DNA of 64,000 bases from positions 15,921,501 to 15,985,500 of the forward strand of contig OX485805.1 of the NCBI GenBank assembly GCA_950295325.1, read 5' to 3'. Numbering within the stretch: the stretch's first letter is position 1; each line of letters begins with the position of its first letter. Below the pieces are notes generated by a model. The model ran no database searches. It saw nothing but the letters and a program-made list of their open reading frames with translations, and had not been told where the DNA came from. The position numbers and the translations under genes were made by a program. Below, one piece after another: positions 33,645-45,230 of the stretch. The stretch is from Polytrichum commune. Taxonomy: Eukaryota > Streptophyta > Polytrichopsida > Polytrichales > Polytrichaceae.

Positions 33645-34941
33645 TTATCTAAAAATTCTCCATGTCACCTTCGACTTGCATACACTCTTTGGAAGGTTCA
33701 CTGACATTGTGAAGACAAACATTTTGTCTTTGAAATGACCCAGGAACCTACTATCATGAACGTACTTGAAACTAGAATGATCTTTGAGTGCCATAATGCT
33801 ATCCATCGTATCCATGTCATTATGAACAAAGTGTTTTGAAACCGATACAAACTCACGACAATTTTGAGAGGCAAAAGTGGTAAAGTTATCCATGACAATA
33901 TCTAGGAACAAACATGAAAGGTAATGGCCTTCACGGTTTGATGGAGATTTTAGCAAGTAATCAGTCAAAAACTATTTGTTTCCTAGCATCATTATAGCAA
34001 AGTTTTTGGCAGTAGGAGTTTTCATGATCTCATTAGCAATGCACTAGTAAGCCATGTCCAATGACTCATGACATGTACCATCAGAGACATGGTGGTCATA
34101 CAATCTTGAATGAATTTAAGCCTTGGACATCCCAAGGGATGTGGAGTGAACATATATTATGTTAGCATGGAACAAATCAATGCAAATTGGTGTGGAAAAA
34201 CATACCTTACACTCCAATCTTTATTTTGCAAGGGATTTGTCACCCACAAAAAATCGTATAGGAGTTGATCCAATCCATTTGTTGTTGTTGAGAACACCCC
34301 CATAGCAATACATGTAATCATAATAGTTGTTTTTGCACAGGAGATGACTGGCACAAGACAAATGCTTGAATGAGAATCCAAAATCGTTTTGGATTTTTGT
34401 TTTTGTTTTTGTGGGAGAGCAAGGGTATCCATTATATATCTTGTTCATGTCATCTATAAAACATCCATATGCACCACAAACATCCATTGACACAAGGGCA
34501 ACACAAACAAAACATCATTACTGAAAGATGGTGGTAAGTACTTGACATCGCACACACATGCATGCACTATTAAAGTTAATGGTGGTAATATTAATTGGAT
34601 TCAGACTGCCTCCTATACTTTGTCAATTTCAATGCCTCAACAACATCCAAACCCAAAGAGGATGAACCAAGATGAAGAGGTGAATGTTGAGATGGACTTC
34701 CTTGCCGAATCAACCTCATGTAAAGTGGATTGCAAGGGGATTTATCATCATTCACATATTTATTGATTGGAGTAGGAGTCTTGGTTCTATAAGGAAAATG
34801 TGATGTATTAAAAAAATCAGCTGCCACACAACCATCGTCATCAAATTCCAACAAGAAAATAATATTTTCATCACAAGGCTTTGATTTGACAATGGTAACA
34901 CTAGGTACTCGGACAGTGGATGTGCTGGACTTGTTTGTCAT
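33645..34941 (-). other. Unrecognised coding-like region, minus strand
   Basis: Three minus-strand frames follow each other in one direction: 34591-34941 (starts M-T-N-K-S-S-T-S-T-V-R-V-P-S-V-T-I-V), 34221-34493 (M-S-M-D-V-C-G-A-Y-G-C-F-I-D-D-M) and 33645-33968 (M-T-D-Y-L-L-K-S-P-S-N-R-E-G-H-Y-L). Their composition is balanced, unlike most frames in the window, and stops or frameshifts separate them. This is what an old single gene of about 400 codons would look like. I recognise no domain. It could be a transposon accessory protein or a lineage-specific host gene. Confidence 0.35.
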
Positions 34942-37328
34942 GATGATGATTGCATCTACAAATATGAAAGACCTATGACTCTAAATGGGTTGGGACCAAA
35001 AATTCACTTTGCTCCAACCTTACTCCCATTATGTTGCACCACCCTAGAGCTCCTACTTGATGTACATGGTTCTAACTTGAAGGTTGATCCACAAACCAAG
35101 TTCTCCAAAACAATCACATGAACATCATCTTCAAGAGGCAAAGTAAAAAGCACAAACAATCCATGAGCCATGCAGAATGGGTTGAAATTATGTGAGAAAT
35201 GGGTGCAATCACCAAATGACCTCTATGTATTATATAAATTAGTTGACATTGCATTGTGATGGCATGACTAATTAGAGCACCCACTGATAAACAATTCAAT
35301 ATATCCACTCATTGGGAAATGCAAACTATGAAAGGGTTAGAGTGAATTATTACAATCATTATTAATTTTGTTAAATCTAGTTTAGTGCAATTTGAACAAG
35401 ACAATAATTTTAATATGGGCCATGCATTAGCAATATTATAAAGTATATTAAATATCAATGAAGCATATGCCCACATTCTTGACGATTGGAATAGATCTTA
35501 TTTTTTGTTAGAGGTATGTGGGGAAGAAAAATATAAGCTCATTCACAACACAAATCGCAATGCTTTGAAAAGAAGGCTCTTTGGACTATCAAGTGCATGT
35601 AATCAAATAGTTTATGCATATTCATTCCTAAAATGCAATCACTAGACCATGCAACACTGAGAACGTGATAGAGAAGACAAAAGACATTCAAACATATAAA
35701 AATACCATCATATGATGTCCCCTAGCATGCGTAAAAAGGATCCAAAATAAATTTTGAAATCCCAAAAAATAATTCCAAGGTTCCAAGTAATTTTCCAGGT
35801 TTCAAAATTATTCATGATCATTTTTTTGGTTTTTTAGGGCATTTTCACTCTCATTTGGTCATGCATAGTCCTTAACATTTTCTAATTGGCCCTCTTGTGT
35901 GTGATGTGGCTTTTTAAGGGTGCCTACATGGCCAACTTAAAAGCCTTCCCAGAAAGCACAAGGGTGGGGGATTATTGAGCCTTGTATGAAGCCGGTTTTA
36001 ATATCAAGATTTTGTATCTTTCTTTGTTAATTGATTCAATTGCCTCTTTTCAAACCAATATTCGAGGTCGATGTATAACTTATAGTTAATTACTTTCTAA
36101 ATGGTTACATGGAGGACAATAGCATGTTGAATGTTTCACCATATGTCAAAAATGAGAAATCTGTATATATCATTGATCCTAACATCTAGAATGAGCATTG
36201 GGCATCATCCAATGATTCATTTAAGGAAATGCTAAAAAGTGATAAGGACTCTTTGAAGTTTCACAGGAAACCATAAAATCACTGCTTGGCAACGACATAT
36301 TGATAGGATGCATAGTGAGCACAAGGATTGGCATTATGCAATTGGTTACATAATGTTGGAACTTGCTAGCTTAGTGGTCGTTATTCTCAATGTCATGCAT
36401 GATGTCAATAGGTAATTTTCACCTTCTTGTGTTCTTTCATTTCTTTCAAGCTTATCTATTTCCAATTTCCAAATGATATGCATGTTTGTTTCTTAGCGTC
36501 TTCCTTAGATCTACCGAGAATGATCATGTGAAGATAATTTTAATGCACAAGCTCCATTTTTTTTGTAGTTTTGGTGTATTAAAACTTGGGAACTTCAAAG
36601 ACCTTCTTATACCATATCAATATTCCAAGTATGTTAATAAGGGTGGGCAGTCCGTTTGATACAATTTTATTAAATACATGTTTTTTCCAGTTTCTGTATA
36701 AGATACATATTATATCTCCTTGGTTATGTTGATATCATAATAGCCCGAATGAATGATTTCCAATTAATCCAATTTAGACTTTGTATAGTGTGAGTTGGCA
36801 ACTGTAACCAAGGAGGCGTTCTATGATTAGATTGAGAAAATCTCATTTGAACCATGAATGACAAAATGTTATGGAATGTCGTGCAAAATGCAACAAAGAA
36901 AGCAATAAAATCAATTCAAAGAATTGTTTATGAACAATGGTTAGTTGTGGCAAATCCAACTAATATTGCGGACTTCATGATTGATGTTTGTGAATTCAAG
37001 GTGGTTTTTTCCATTGTTTTTGTATGCTTCAAGAAAGTTATCAACATCTTCCATTTTACAAATCGTTGAACACTATGGAGTCAATTCAATTCTTGCAATG
37101 AGTTTGGAGAAGTTGTAAATGGTTTTGACAACTCCAATGGAACTCATTTTAAAGGCAAGATGGTTAAATTACTGGAATTCAAGTAACATAGCATGTTAGC
37201 CACTGCATCCTAGTATGAGATGTCAAAAAAATTTAAAGCATGGTTGATTAAAATTGTCTTTCTGAACATAAGTAAATCTTTATCCATCTTATTTTTTACC
37301 TCTTTACCTAATATTAGGATATGTTCAT
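34942..37328. other. No recognised feature
   Basis: AT-rich. The open frames at 35114-35308 (minus) and 36854-37069 (plus) have no family features. The first may extend the unrecognised minus-strand region upstream. Confidence 0.35.
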
Positions 37329-38549
37329 TTATATGCTCATTGAGTATTTGGCATTGTTGTACAATTGGACGATGACTTTATGAAAGAATTTGAGAACATG
37401 AAAAAATGCTCGAAGGTTAAGGTTCAGTGGGACACAATTGTGCTTGGGCCCTCTAATTACATTAAGAAATGACACATTTTGTTGTGGAAAATGTTTTTTG
37501 TCCATTTGTAAATGTCTAGAATGTCCCACAATGCATTCATTTAAATGAAATTGCACCTTCAACCCCTTCAACAAAAACTTGCTCACTGAGAGCAAGTTGG
37601 CTTGTAATTTTGGCACGTGAAGTACATCCGTCATGCGAATTATAGTTGTTTTGCCTCTCGCTCAACTCCAACAACAATGGATCCCATTTCAATGGCTTCG
37701 GCCACGCTATCATCACCCAAACGCACATTGCATGGAGAAATCACCTCGTAGGTGTGGAATGCCGTCCTATGCGAAGTCATGTGTTTTGTGGCTCCCGAAT
37801 CCATGATCCATTTGCAAATGCGAATTCATCCTCGTCATTCGCATTGTTGGCACTCTCCCTCACCTTTTTCTTTGCTTTGTAGCCAAATCACGCAATGTAG
37901 CCCGGTTTGCCGCAATAGAAGAGCGTTTTTACGCCTTGTCACGAAGGTGGACCGCTCGTTTTGCTTTGATTCGACATCATCGCCACGTCTTTGCCTTATG
38001 CTCCTTCTCCTTGCGCTTTGACATCTTGTGCATCAAACGCGTTGTCATGTACTATATTGTCAACTCCTTCATCGGCATCATCTCCAAAGCGGTGATCAAA
38101 TATACGTTCAAGGTCGGCAAATTCTCGAGCGAAGCCATGATAATGTTTTCCTCCCGCACGTGTACCTCCAAATACGCGAGCACTTTCACATTGTTGACGT
38201 GATCCAACAAGTCGACGTCTTCTTCCATCTTGCATGTAATGAACTTGCAACGCATGAAGATTATGTTCGACAAATTCTTCGTCTCATGGATGTTGCAAAG
38301 GATCTTTCACGCCTCCGTTGGTTTTTTGTAATTCTTTATGTGTGCAAGTTGGTTGTCCGCCAAATTGAGGCCAATGATGGACATGGCGTTCTTCACGCAC
38401 CTTTGGTACTCCTTCAACACTTTGGGATCCGCGTTGGAAGGTGGAGCCTTCTCGGATTTGTCTACAATGTCCCAAAGGTCCACTAAAGCCAAAACCTTTT
38501 CCATTTTGAACTTCCAAAAGCCAAATTTATCTTTATGGAATTTGTCCAT
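37329..38549 (-). pseudogene. Ty1/copia gag-protease relic
   Basis: The minus-strand ATG at 38549 opens a copia gag: M-D-K-F-H-K-D-K-F-G-F-W-K-F-K-M, then W-D-I-V and A-H-I-K-N-Y-K-K-P-T-E-A. It continues through E-E-D-V-D-L-L-D-H-V-N-N and L-P-T-L-N-V-Y-L-I-T-A-L-E. A zinc knuckle remnant, Y-C-G-K-P-G-Y-I-A, lies near 37885-37925 with its downstream half damaged. The protease follows with D-S-G-A-T-K-H-M-T (active-site D-S-G, near 37785-37805), and after one frameshift T-D-V-L-H-V-P-K-L-Q-A-N-L-L-S-V-S-K. Frame changes are few, so this is younger than the LINE and hAT relics. No integrase or reverse transcriptase follows beyond 37329, and no LTR could be assigned. Confidence 0.85.
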
Positions 38550-38589
38550 GACTCTAGCCGCTTCGCTTTCAAGATGTCATTTTCACTCA

Positions 38590-40010
38590 AAGATTGCATT
38601 TGTACGCTCAAAGCTTTCAAATCAAATGTTCTTCACCTTAAAGAACACTTTGAACACTCAAATCTCTCATGTAAAGTCTAATTTATCCCAAAGGTGTCTT
38701 ACACTCTCATATACCTCAAATCATATTTTCTTCACTTCGAGAGAAGTCTTAAGACACTCTAGTCACTCAACTACTTAGCCTTATCCCTCAAATATGTTTT
38801 CCAACATTCAAATATATTAAAAACAATCAAGTATGCTCCTCTTGAACTCAAATGACTAGCCTATCCCTCAAGTCAACATTTCAATACTCAAATGACCAAA
38901 TCATATCATTTCAAAGTCCAAATGAGCCCTCTTGCAATCAAACATTGTGGTTCCACTCCAATAAGGGACATTTGGATTCAAAATGCTCTTGGGGTGTCGC
39001 ATGGATTCTTAGACTCTCAAATCACTCAAATCATATCCAATTCACGACAAATAAGAGTTCTTGCTCTCAAATATGCCCTAGAATTATCAAATTTCTCAAG
39101 TCGCATCATTTTCACCCCAAATGAGTCCACTTCCTCTCCAAAGTGCCTAAAGACACTTTTATCACTCAAGTTTGATGTATCATACCTTAAATAAGTCCAC
39201 TTGCTTTCAAATGTGGACATGATTTTTAATCATTCAAGATAGATTTTATTTCATTCAAATGAATGCATTTTCTCTCAAATGTATCCTTCCCACTCTCCAA
39301 TCACTCAAATTAGATTTTGTTTCAATCAAATGAATGCATTTTCTCTCAAATGTGCCCTTCCCACTCTCCAATCACTCAAATTAGATGGATTTCATATGAA
39401 ATCACACTCAATACACTCACATAAGCCTTTCCTAACTCAAGGCTCTCAAAGAATATTTCTTTCAATTCAAAAAACCTTGAATGCTTTCAAACAAGCCTTT
39501 CAAAATTCAAGCCTTACAAATAGGCCTTTAAACATCGGAAACATTAAAGGCATGTGTTTTTGAACTCTAAACCCATCCAAACCTCTCAAGTATGCCCTCA
39601 AACACTCAAAATGCTCAACTCATGTATTTTTGAGCTTTAATCATCTCCAAACCTCTCAAGTTTGCCCTCAAATATTCAAAATGCTCAAGTCATATCCTTT
39701 GGAAGTCTAAACACCTCCAAATTTCTCAAATAAACTTCTCCACACCCAAACCACTCAAGTCATATTTTTGATTATCTAAAAACCTCCAAACATTTTAACC
39801 AAGCATCTCCACACTCGTAACACTCAAGTCAAATCCTTTGGAAGTGTAAACACCTCCAAACCTCTGAGCCAAGCTTTTCCACATTCATAACACTCAAGTC
39901 AAAACTTTCTAAAGTCCAAATCTCTCAATCAAGGCGCTCAACCCTCAAGGCTCACAAATCAACACTCTTTGCATCAAACAAGCATGCAAGCAAAAGCATA
40001 ACACAACGAG
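38590..40010. repeat. Degenerate 70-bp satellite-like array
   Basis: About 20 diverged units with a period of 69-71 bases. Between 39219 and 39380 TGAATGCATTTTCTCTCAAA recurs after 71 bases. From 39581 to 39870 the block (T)CCAAACCTCTCAAG and its variants recurs at 39581, 39651, 39721, 39790 and 39860. Each unit is rich in CACTCAAAT and CTCAAAT words. It abuts the 5' end of the minus-strand copia gag and ends just before LTR A2a. Confidence 0.75.
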
Positions 40011-40373
40011 ACACTTACAACAACCGAATGCGCCCTCGCGCACCTCAACGCTCCAAAGTGCCAACTCCTCAAGATCCACTCTGTGAGCCCAATATGGTGC
40101 CCACATGTGTTCTTAATCCTAAAAATATCATTAGAATTTAGGCTTGATATTTATTCAATCATTCAAAAAGATGAAAAGAGTGAGGCTTTTGTGTTTAGAT
40201 TTGAGTTGAGTTGAAGACTTGGGTAGGAGTTATTTTGGGGCTTGAGGCTCAAGGTATTATGTTGGGGATTAGTTGAGTGTTGTGTGAGGGTTGTGCTAGT
40301 GGAATTCTTACTTGGGTTGTATTGTTTTGGGAATGGCGGCTTAGGCCAAAAATTAAGTATTCGTTTAGGGGGT

Positions 40374-41753
40374 TATGAGCCCAAAATGAGTGCTCATATT
40401 GGTTTTATGTTTAGAATATATTTAGAATTGCATTTTGAGTGTTATTGAAACAATCAAAAGTATAAAAAGAGTGAGGCTTGGTGTGGATTTATGTTTTAGG
40501 CCTTAAGCCTATTTTGTGTGGTTAATTAGAAGCTTAGTGGCATTAGGGAGTGTTTTGATTAAGTGAGTAGTGTTTGATGAAGCAAGGGGAAGTGCCTTGG
40601 ATTTAAATGTTTGATTTAGAACATGTTCTTGTTGGTTTAGGGGGTGAAGATTTAGTGGATAGGATAAGGTCCTACTAAGTAGGAGAAGGTTAAGGGGTTT
40701 GTGGTCTTGGGTGCCCTCTCCTCCTCCTCCTCCTCTCCTCTCTTCATTCTTCTCTTCTCTCTTTCTCTCTCCTCTCAAGGATCTTGAGCTCTTAGAGCTA
40801 GAAAAATGTGTGAATTAGGTAAGGAGGATTGAGGGGAATTAGTGAAATTAAGTGAGGAAATTCGGAAGAGGGTTTGGGACAATTAGTAGAATTAGGTAGG
40901 GCTTAGTGGAATTAACTTGGAACTAGCTTAGGTGAACTCGGAGGCAGCTACAGGGTTATGCTAGAATCAGAAGGGCGGCTGCAGAATTTATGCTGGTTGA
41001 AAAGGGCAGTTCTAGCTTGGGTGAACTCGGGGGCAGCTGCCGAGGTAATGTTGTAATCAGAAGGGCAGCTGCAGAATTTATACTGGTTGAAAAGGGCAGT
41101 TCTAGCTTGGGTGAACTCGGGGGCAGCTGCCAAGGTAATGCTGTAATCAGAAGGGCAGCTGCATAATTTATGCTGGTTGAAAAGGGCAGTTCTAGCTTGG
41201 GTGAACTCGGAGGCAGCTGCCGAGGTAATGTTGTTATCAGAAGGGCAGCTGCAGAGTTATGCTGGTTGAGAAGGGTGGCCCCTAGCTTAGGTGAATTTAG
41301 AGGCCGACTTCAAAGCTTAAGGCTAGGCCTTGAGGGGTTTAGATAGATGACTAAAGGGGGACCAAGGTGATACTAAGGGAAAAGCACGAGGTGCTACATT
41401 AGACTCGGGGATAGTTAGTTAATTAGTTAATTAGGTTATTACTTAGTATTAATTTAGATAATTAGTTCATTAGCAAGCTAGGAGAACACAAGGTATGGGA
41501 TGGTAGGATTAGCTGTTGAATTTGGATGTGAGTGATGTTGAGGCCGCAATAGGGTGTGTTATGATTGTGATAATAGAGAAGAGCGTTTGTCAACGCTTGT
41601 AATATTATCGTGGAATGGATTGGTGTGCAATGATTGATGAGAAATGTGATGGATTTTTACAAAGTTTGGAAGAGGGAGTTATATAAACATGAATGTGATT
41701 CCCATTCCCTCACCCGGACTAGGACGCTTAAGGGTGGATGGTTTGGCCTCACA
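40374..41753 (+). mobile_element. Solo LTR, family A (copy A2b), nested
   Basis: It starts TATGAGCCCAAAATGAGTGC (the usual TGTGAG with one change) and ends CACCCGGACTAGGACGCTTA ... GGCCTCACA. The perfect target duplication GGGGT (40369-40373, 41754-41758) lies within A2a. It includes a CT-rich leader tract (40710-40780), a 90-bp tandem repeat and the stem-loop AGCGTT-TGTC-AACGCT. It is closest to copy A3, with the same TATGAG start and the same text after it. Confidence 0.92.
40923..41315 (+). repeat. 90-bp tandem repeat in LTR A2b, 4.3 copies
   Basis: Units beginning CTAGCTTRGGTGAACTCGG start at 40923, 41012, 41102, 41192 and (partial) 41282. Each contains GGGCAGCTGC-type words that can pair with one another. 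Copy A3 instead carries an unrelated 45-bp repeat, so the LTRs of this family gain different internal repeats. Confidence 0.9.
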
Positions 41754-42983
41754 GGGGTCAGGGGTGTTGTTAAAGGGGGGGGGGGGGTCCCCTCCCAAAG
41801 GGATGAGGAACCGGATTTTCATATCAAGAAAAGGAGGCCCTGGAAGGCTCGGGGGCGCACGGAAAAGAACTCTTTGGTTCGAACCAAAGGCAACACGAAG
41901 GCTGGGATGGCGGTGGCATTGAGAGCAGAGAAAAATGGTTGATGGCCAAGGGAGAGTTGGAGGCTGCGAAGAGGATTGGGTACCAAAAGGAGAGGATGGA
42001 GTGCAACTAAGGAGAGAGGCTCCAGGAACGGCCTCTTGAGAAAACCTGAGGGAATTTTCAGCACAAAGACAAAAAAGTCATAGACAAGAGCACTCTGTTC
42101 CAATTGCGCTGCAAAATGGTGACCATTACCCACAAGTGGGAAGAGAGGGGGATTCTGCAGGTAGGTGGCTTGCAATGCACCGTGAAAATTGCAGTTTTGG
42201 CCAAGTAGAGCAAACTGGAAGTGGATAGTGAAGTTGGCGGCCATCGCTTTGGGGCCGCTCTCCTCCGAATTCACCCGGGAGGAGGAAGGTCATTCAGTGG
42301 CGGTTACATGGTTAGGGGCGGGGATCTACATGCTATTGGTTCGGCGATTGTAAAAGGAGGTAGCTGGTCTGACTTCTATGCGGGGAAGGGACACATTGAT
42401 GCCACAGAGTGAACTGATGCTGGGTATGGAAGTGCAATCAGGGTTGGACACGAGACTTTGTGGGATTGCGAATGCAGAGATTGCCAATCTTGACCATGTG
42501 AGCTGCCCAACAAGCAAGCTGCGGCAGAAGGAAACTGGTATGGTGGACTGAGGCACATATCAGGGCAATGTGGGAAAGAAGCTGCCGAGAGCTAGGCACG
42601 GTGACTATGTTGAGGACTTCCAGGGTGCCAGTTAGCACTGCTCGTAGGTGAACAATGACTAAAAAGGGTGCAGGCAGTACCATCTTTGTTGAGTTGGAAC
42701 TGCTCAAAGTTTGAATGGTTCATGCAAGTAGAATTTGGGGTTTTGGGTTTAGCATTAGGTGGGTTTTATGGGTGAATGTGCTTAGTAAAAAAATGAGGAA
42801 CAACAATATTTCTAAATACTTTGGGCCTTGTGTGCCTTAAATAAAGTTTGGGTGTTTGAATACCTACATTGTGAATGCATTGGGGCCAACTACAAGAATG
42901 GTAGTGTTAATCATGGACATGTTAGCCTGAGGCTCTCACCCGGACTACAACGCATGAGGGTGGGGTTTCTAGCTGACACACTC

Positions 42984-43632
42984 CACAACCTCAAAGCAAT
43001 CAAATCTCTAGGCGCTTCACTTGCATGGTGGGCCCATAACCTATAAAGCTCAATAGGACTAGAGACGAGATTGCACAAGCAAGTTACACATACACAAAGG
43101 CATATGAACAATGTTTGGAGTGAGATAGTTTCCTCTACCCCTTGCGTTATCTCTTATTGCTCATGGTCACCTCGGTTGCTACAAAAAATATGGGATAACT
43201 CCTCTCCCACTACGGACCAACCTTAAAGGCTTATTACAACCTTGTTACTTCTAGTATTATATTTTTATAACTACGAGCAACCTTATGCTCCACCTTGAAC
43301 ACTATGAGCCAAAGATGATGTCTCATTGGTGCAACGAGTTATATTTTGTGTAAGATGGGACATGTGAGTGGTGATGAGAAGTAAGAGTGTGTGAGATTGA
43401 ATGTGTGTATGAATAGTTTTTTATTGATTTGCTTAAAAAGTGATGTTGTGTCGCAACCCTTGCTAGTCCGCTTAACAATCTTGCCAATTTTCAATGGTGT
43501 CGTCAATCTCCACTTGCACATGACCCTTGTTCCAATTTGAGCCTCACAAACTTTTGGAAACCCCGGGGTCATAATCCTAACCCGCATTTTTGATAGGCAT
43601 GTCTTCCTCCAAGTGCTAGCTCTGATACCACG
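42984..43632 (-). pseudogene. Truncated internal region of family B retrotransposon
   Basis: Reading leftwards from LTR B2, the primer-binding site is followed by a minus-strand frame (43339-43671) that probably includes the start of gag (R-V-R-I-M-T-P-G-F-P-K-V-C-E-A-Q-I). It is basic but lacks a diagnostic domain. At 43449-43497 the sequence repeats about 48 bases of the LTR edge (TGTCGCAACCCTTGCTAG...), a local duplication of the LTR/PBS junction. No second LTR or pol is present. Confidence 0.5.
43619..43630 (-). promoter_or_regulatory. Primer-binding site for initiator tRNA-Met
   Basis: On the minus strand TGGTATCAGAGC lies two bases after the LTR end. This is the exact complement of the 3' end of plant initiator methionine tRNA (GCTCTGATACCA). 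It fixes the orientation and 5' LTR of family B. Confidence 0.8.
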
Positions 43633-44599
43633 TGTCGCAACCCTTGCTAGCCCGTTTAACAATCTTGACAATTTTCATTTTTAGCAAAGGTTACGAGTGC
43701 TAACCCTTCGCATTCCCCCATGCTAATGGTTAGCTCCTCCTACCCCGGACCTTTTAGTTCATAAGAGAGGAACCAACCTTCCTACTTTGCTTTCGGGACT
43801 CACCCCTTAATCGGTAACCAATCCTTAGATGTGAACTTCCATCCATGAAAGTCCAATCTTATGTTGATCATCGCATTGCCCGAACAACACTATAACAACC
43901 CGAACCATACTAGGCAACTATTGCCCCACATTGGGCCAATGCCCATGGAGGCCGTGTTGTTCGGCCTCAGGTGGGTGAGGCCACACCACCTCACCCATAT
44001 AAGCCTCTAGGACTCTACACGGGGCCCCTACCCCACCGTCAAGAAACCTTTTGTCTCTCTACCAAGAGTTGGGGCCAAGTAGACATTTTCCTTTAGCTGT
44101 TGGGCCTAGAAGCCCCTAGCAGCTTCAAACCATCAGAATTTCCTTTTATGACGTCTCATTCTAACAAGCAACCACTTCTTCATCTACGCTTCCCGTAGAT
44201 GCCGATGGACTCCTCACTTGCCCCATTCAGGCAGGTATTGAGGAAGTTATGCCTGTTTGAACCTTGGCAGTCCCGGGAATCACTCCCAGGCACTGCTGCA
44301 CCAGGGCGCTGTCCCGGGACAGCGCCCCACTCAAATGGCCATAACTCCTAGCTCACACCTCCGATTGAGGTGTTCTTGAGCATTCTAGAATCACCACGCC
44401 ATGAGCTACGCATAGCTCATGGCCTTACCCTTGTGCCTCCTAGTCTTCTTGGGTGGGAGGCGTTCCCAACGCCCGGGGTCCTCACCCACACTAGGACCAC
44501 TTGGGCCCTCTCACCAACGGCGCCGCAAGTCCCGGGTGTCACTCCGGGGTCCCTCTTGTGCCCATGGTGTTTTGGGTACTCATGGAGAGGTGCGCGACA
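43633..44599 (-). mobile_element. 5' LTR, family B (copy B2)
   Basis: 967 bp with termini TGTCGC/GCGACA, aligned throughout with the solo LTR at 16342-17278. On the minus strand it is followed directly by the primer-binding site, so it is a 5' LTR of an otherwise truncated element. The plus-strand open frames at 44370-44616 are shadows of the LTR. The extra GGCGCTGTCCCGGGACAGCGCC palindrome near 44307-44328 is absent from copy B1. Confidence 0.85.
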
Positions 44600-44653
44600 T
44601 GTTGGTTGATAGGTAAGTTAGTGTCATTTTAGGTTTATTTCTAGGGAGGATTG

Positions 44654-45230
44654 TTACATACCTATCCAAAATTTCTTCAAGTTTTGTGGCAGTGAGCACA
44701 GTGCCTCTAGTTGTGGGTTGGTGCGTTGTTCATTACATTTTTCCCATAGCCATTGTATTCTTTCTATTGTGTGTGTTGTTATGTGTGAGTATGCATGGTC
44801 AAATACTAGGGCCTTGTCTAATTGAATTTGAATTGTTGGGTGTTGGGTTTGTATGACTTTGGTTAGGTTGCATTCTTGTGTGAAATGGGTGAGGTGGGCC
44901 CAAATTGGAGGTCTATAGTTGTGATTATTTTGTACAAATTTGTGGATTAATGTAAGATTATGCTCGTACATTAGGTAGTCCTTGTTGAGGAGGTGTTGCT
45001 CATCTACCCATTTTTCTATGATGTTATTATGGGTGCGCCATATGCACATGTATTGTTGGTAAGTGACGTGACTCCCCATTTATCTTTTTGTTTTCTTATT
45101 CTTTCTATCATGATTGGGAGATGTGGGTGCCATTGGTTGTGCATGGTAATGCATGTGAAGTTTGGGTGTTGTTTCTTATTGCAAGGTTCCATGTACCGGT
45201 CTTGATCCATTTTTTGAAAAATAAATGGAT
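44654..45230 (-). other. Unrecognised minus-strand coding-like region
   Basis: A minus-strand frame of 141 residues (44654-45079), rich in H, N, Q, T and W, joins by one frameshift to F-Q-K-M-D-Q-D-R-Y-M-E-P-C-N-K-K at about 45080-45230. The strand composition (C/A-rich in the coding sense) is like that of the LINE at 19.9-26.1 kb. It may be a C-terminal LINE fragment, but no motif proves it. Confidence 0.3.

Larger units (their letters stand above)
40082..42978 (+). mobile_element. Solo LTR, family A (copy A2a), host of a nested LTR
   Basis: It begins TGTGAGCCCAATATGGTGCC and ends CACCCGGACTACAACGCATG ... TAGCTGACA. It is flanked by a perfect 5-bp duplication CACTC (40077-40081 and 42979-42983). 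It is interrupted by LTR A2b and that copy's duplicated GGGGT. Without the insert the LTR is about 1.5 kb. Its stem-loop is GGTGT-TTGA-ATACC (42851-42864). The GC-richer middle (41760-42700) resembles that of copy A4. Confidence 0.9.
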
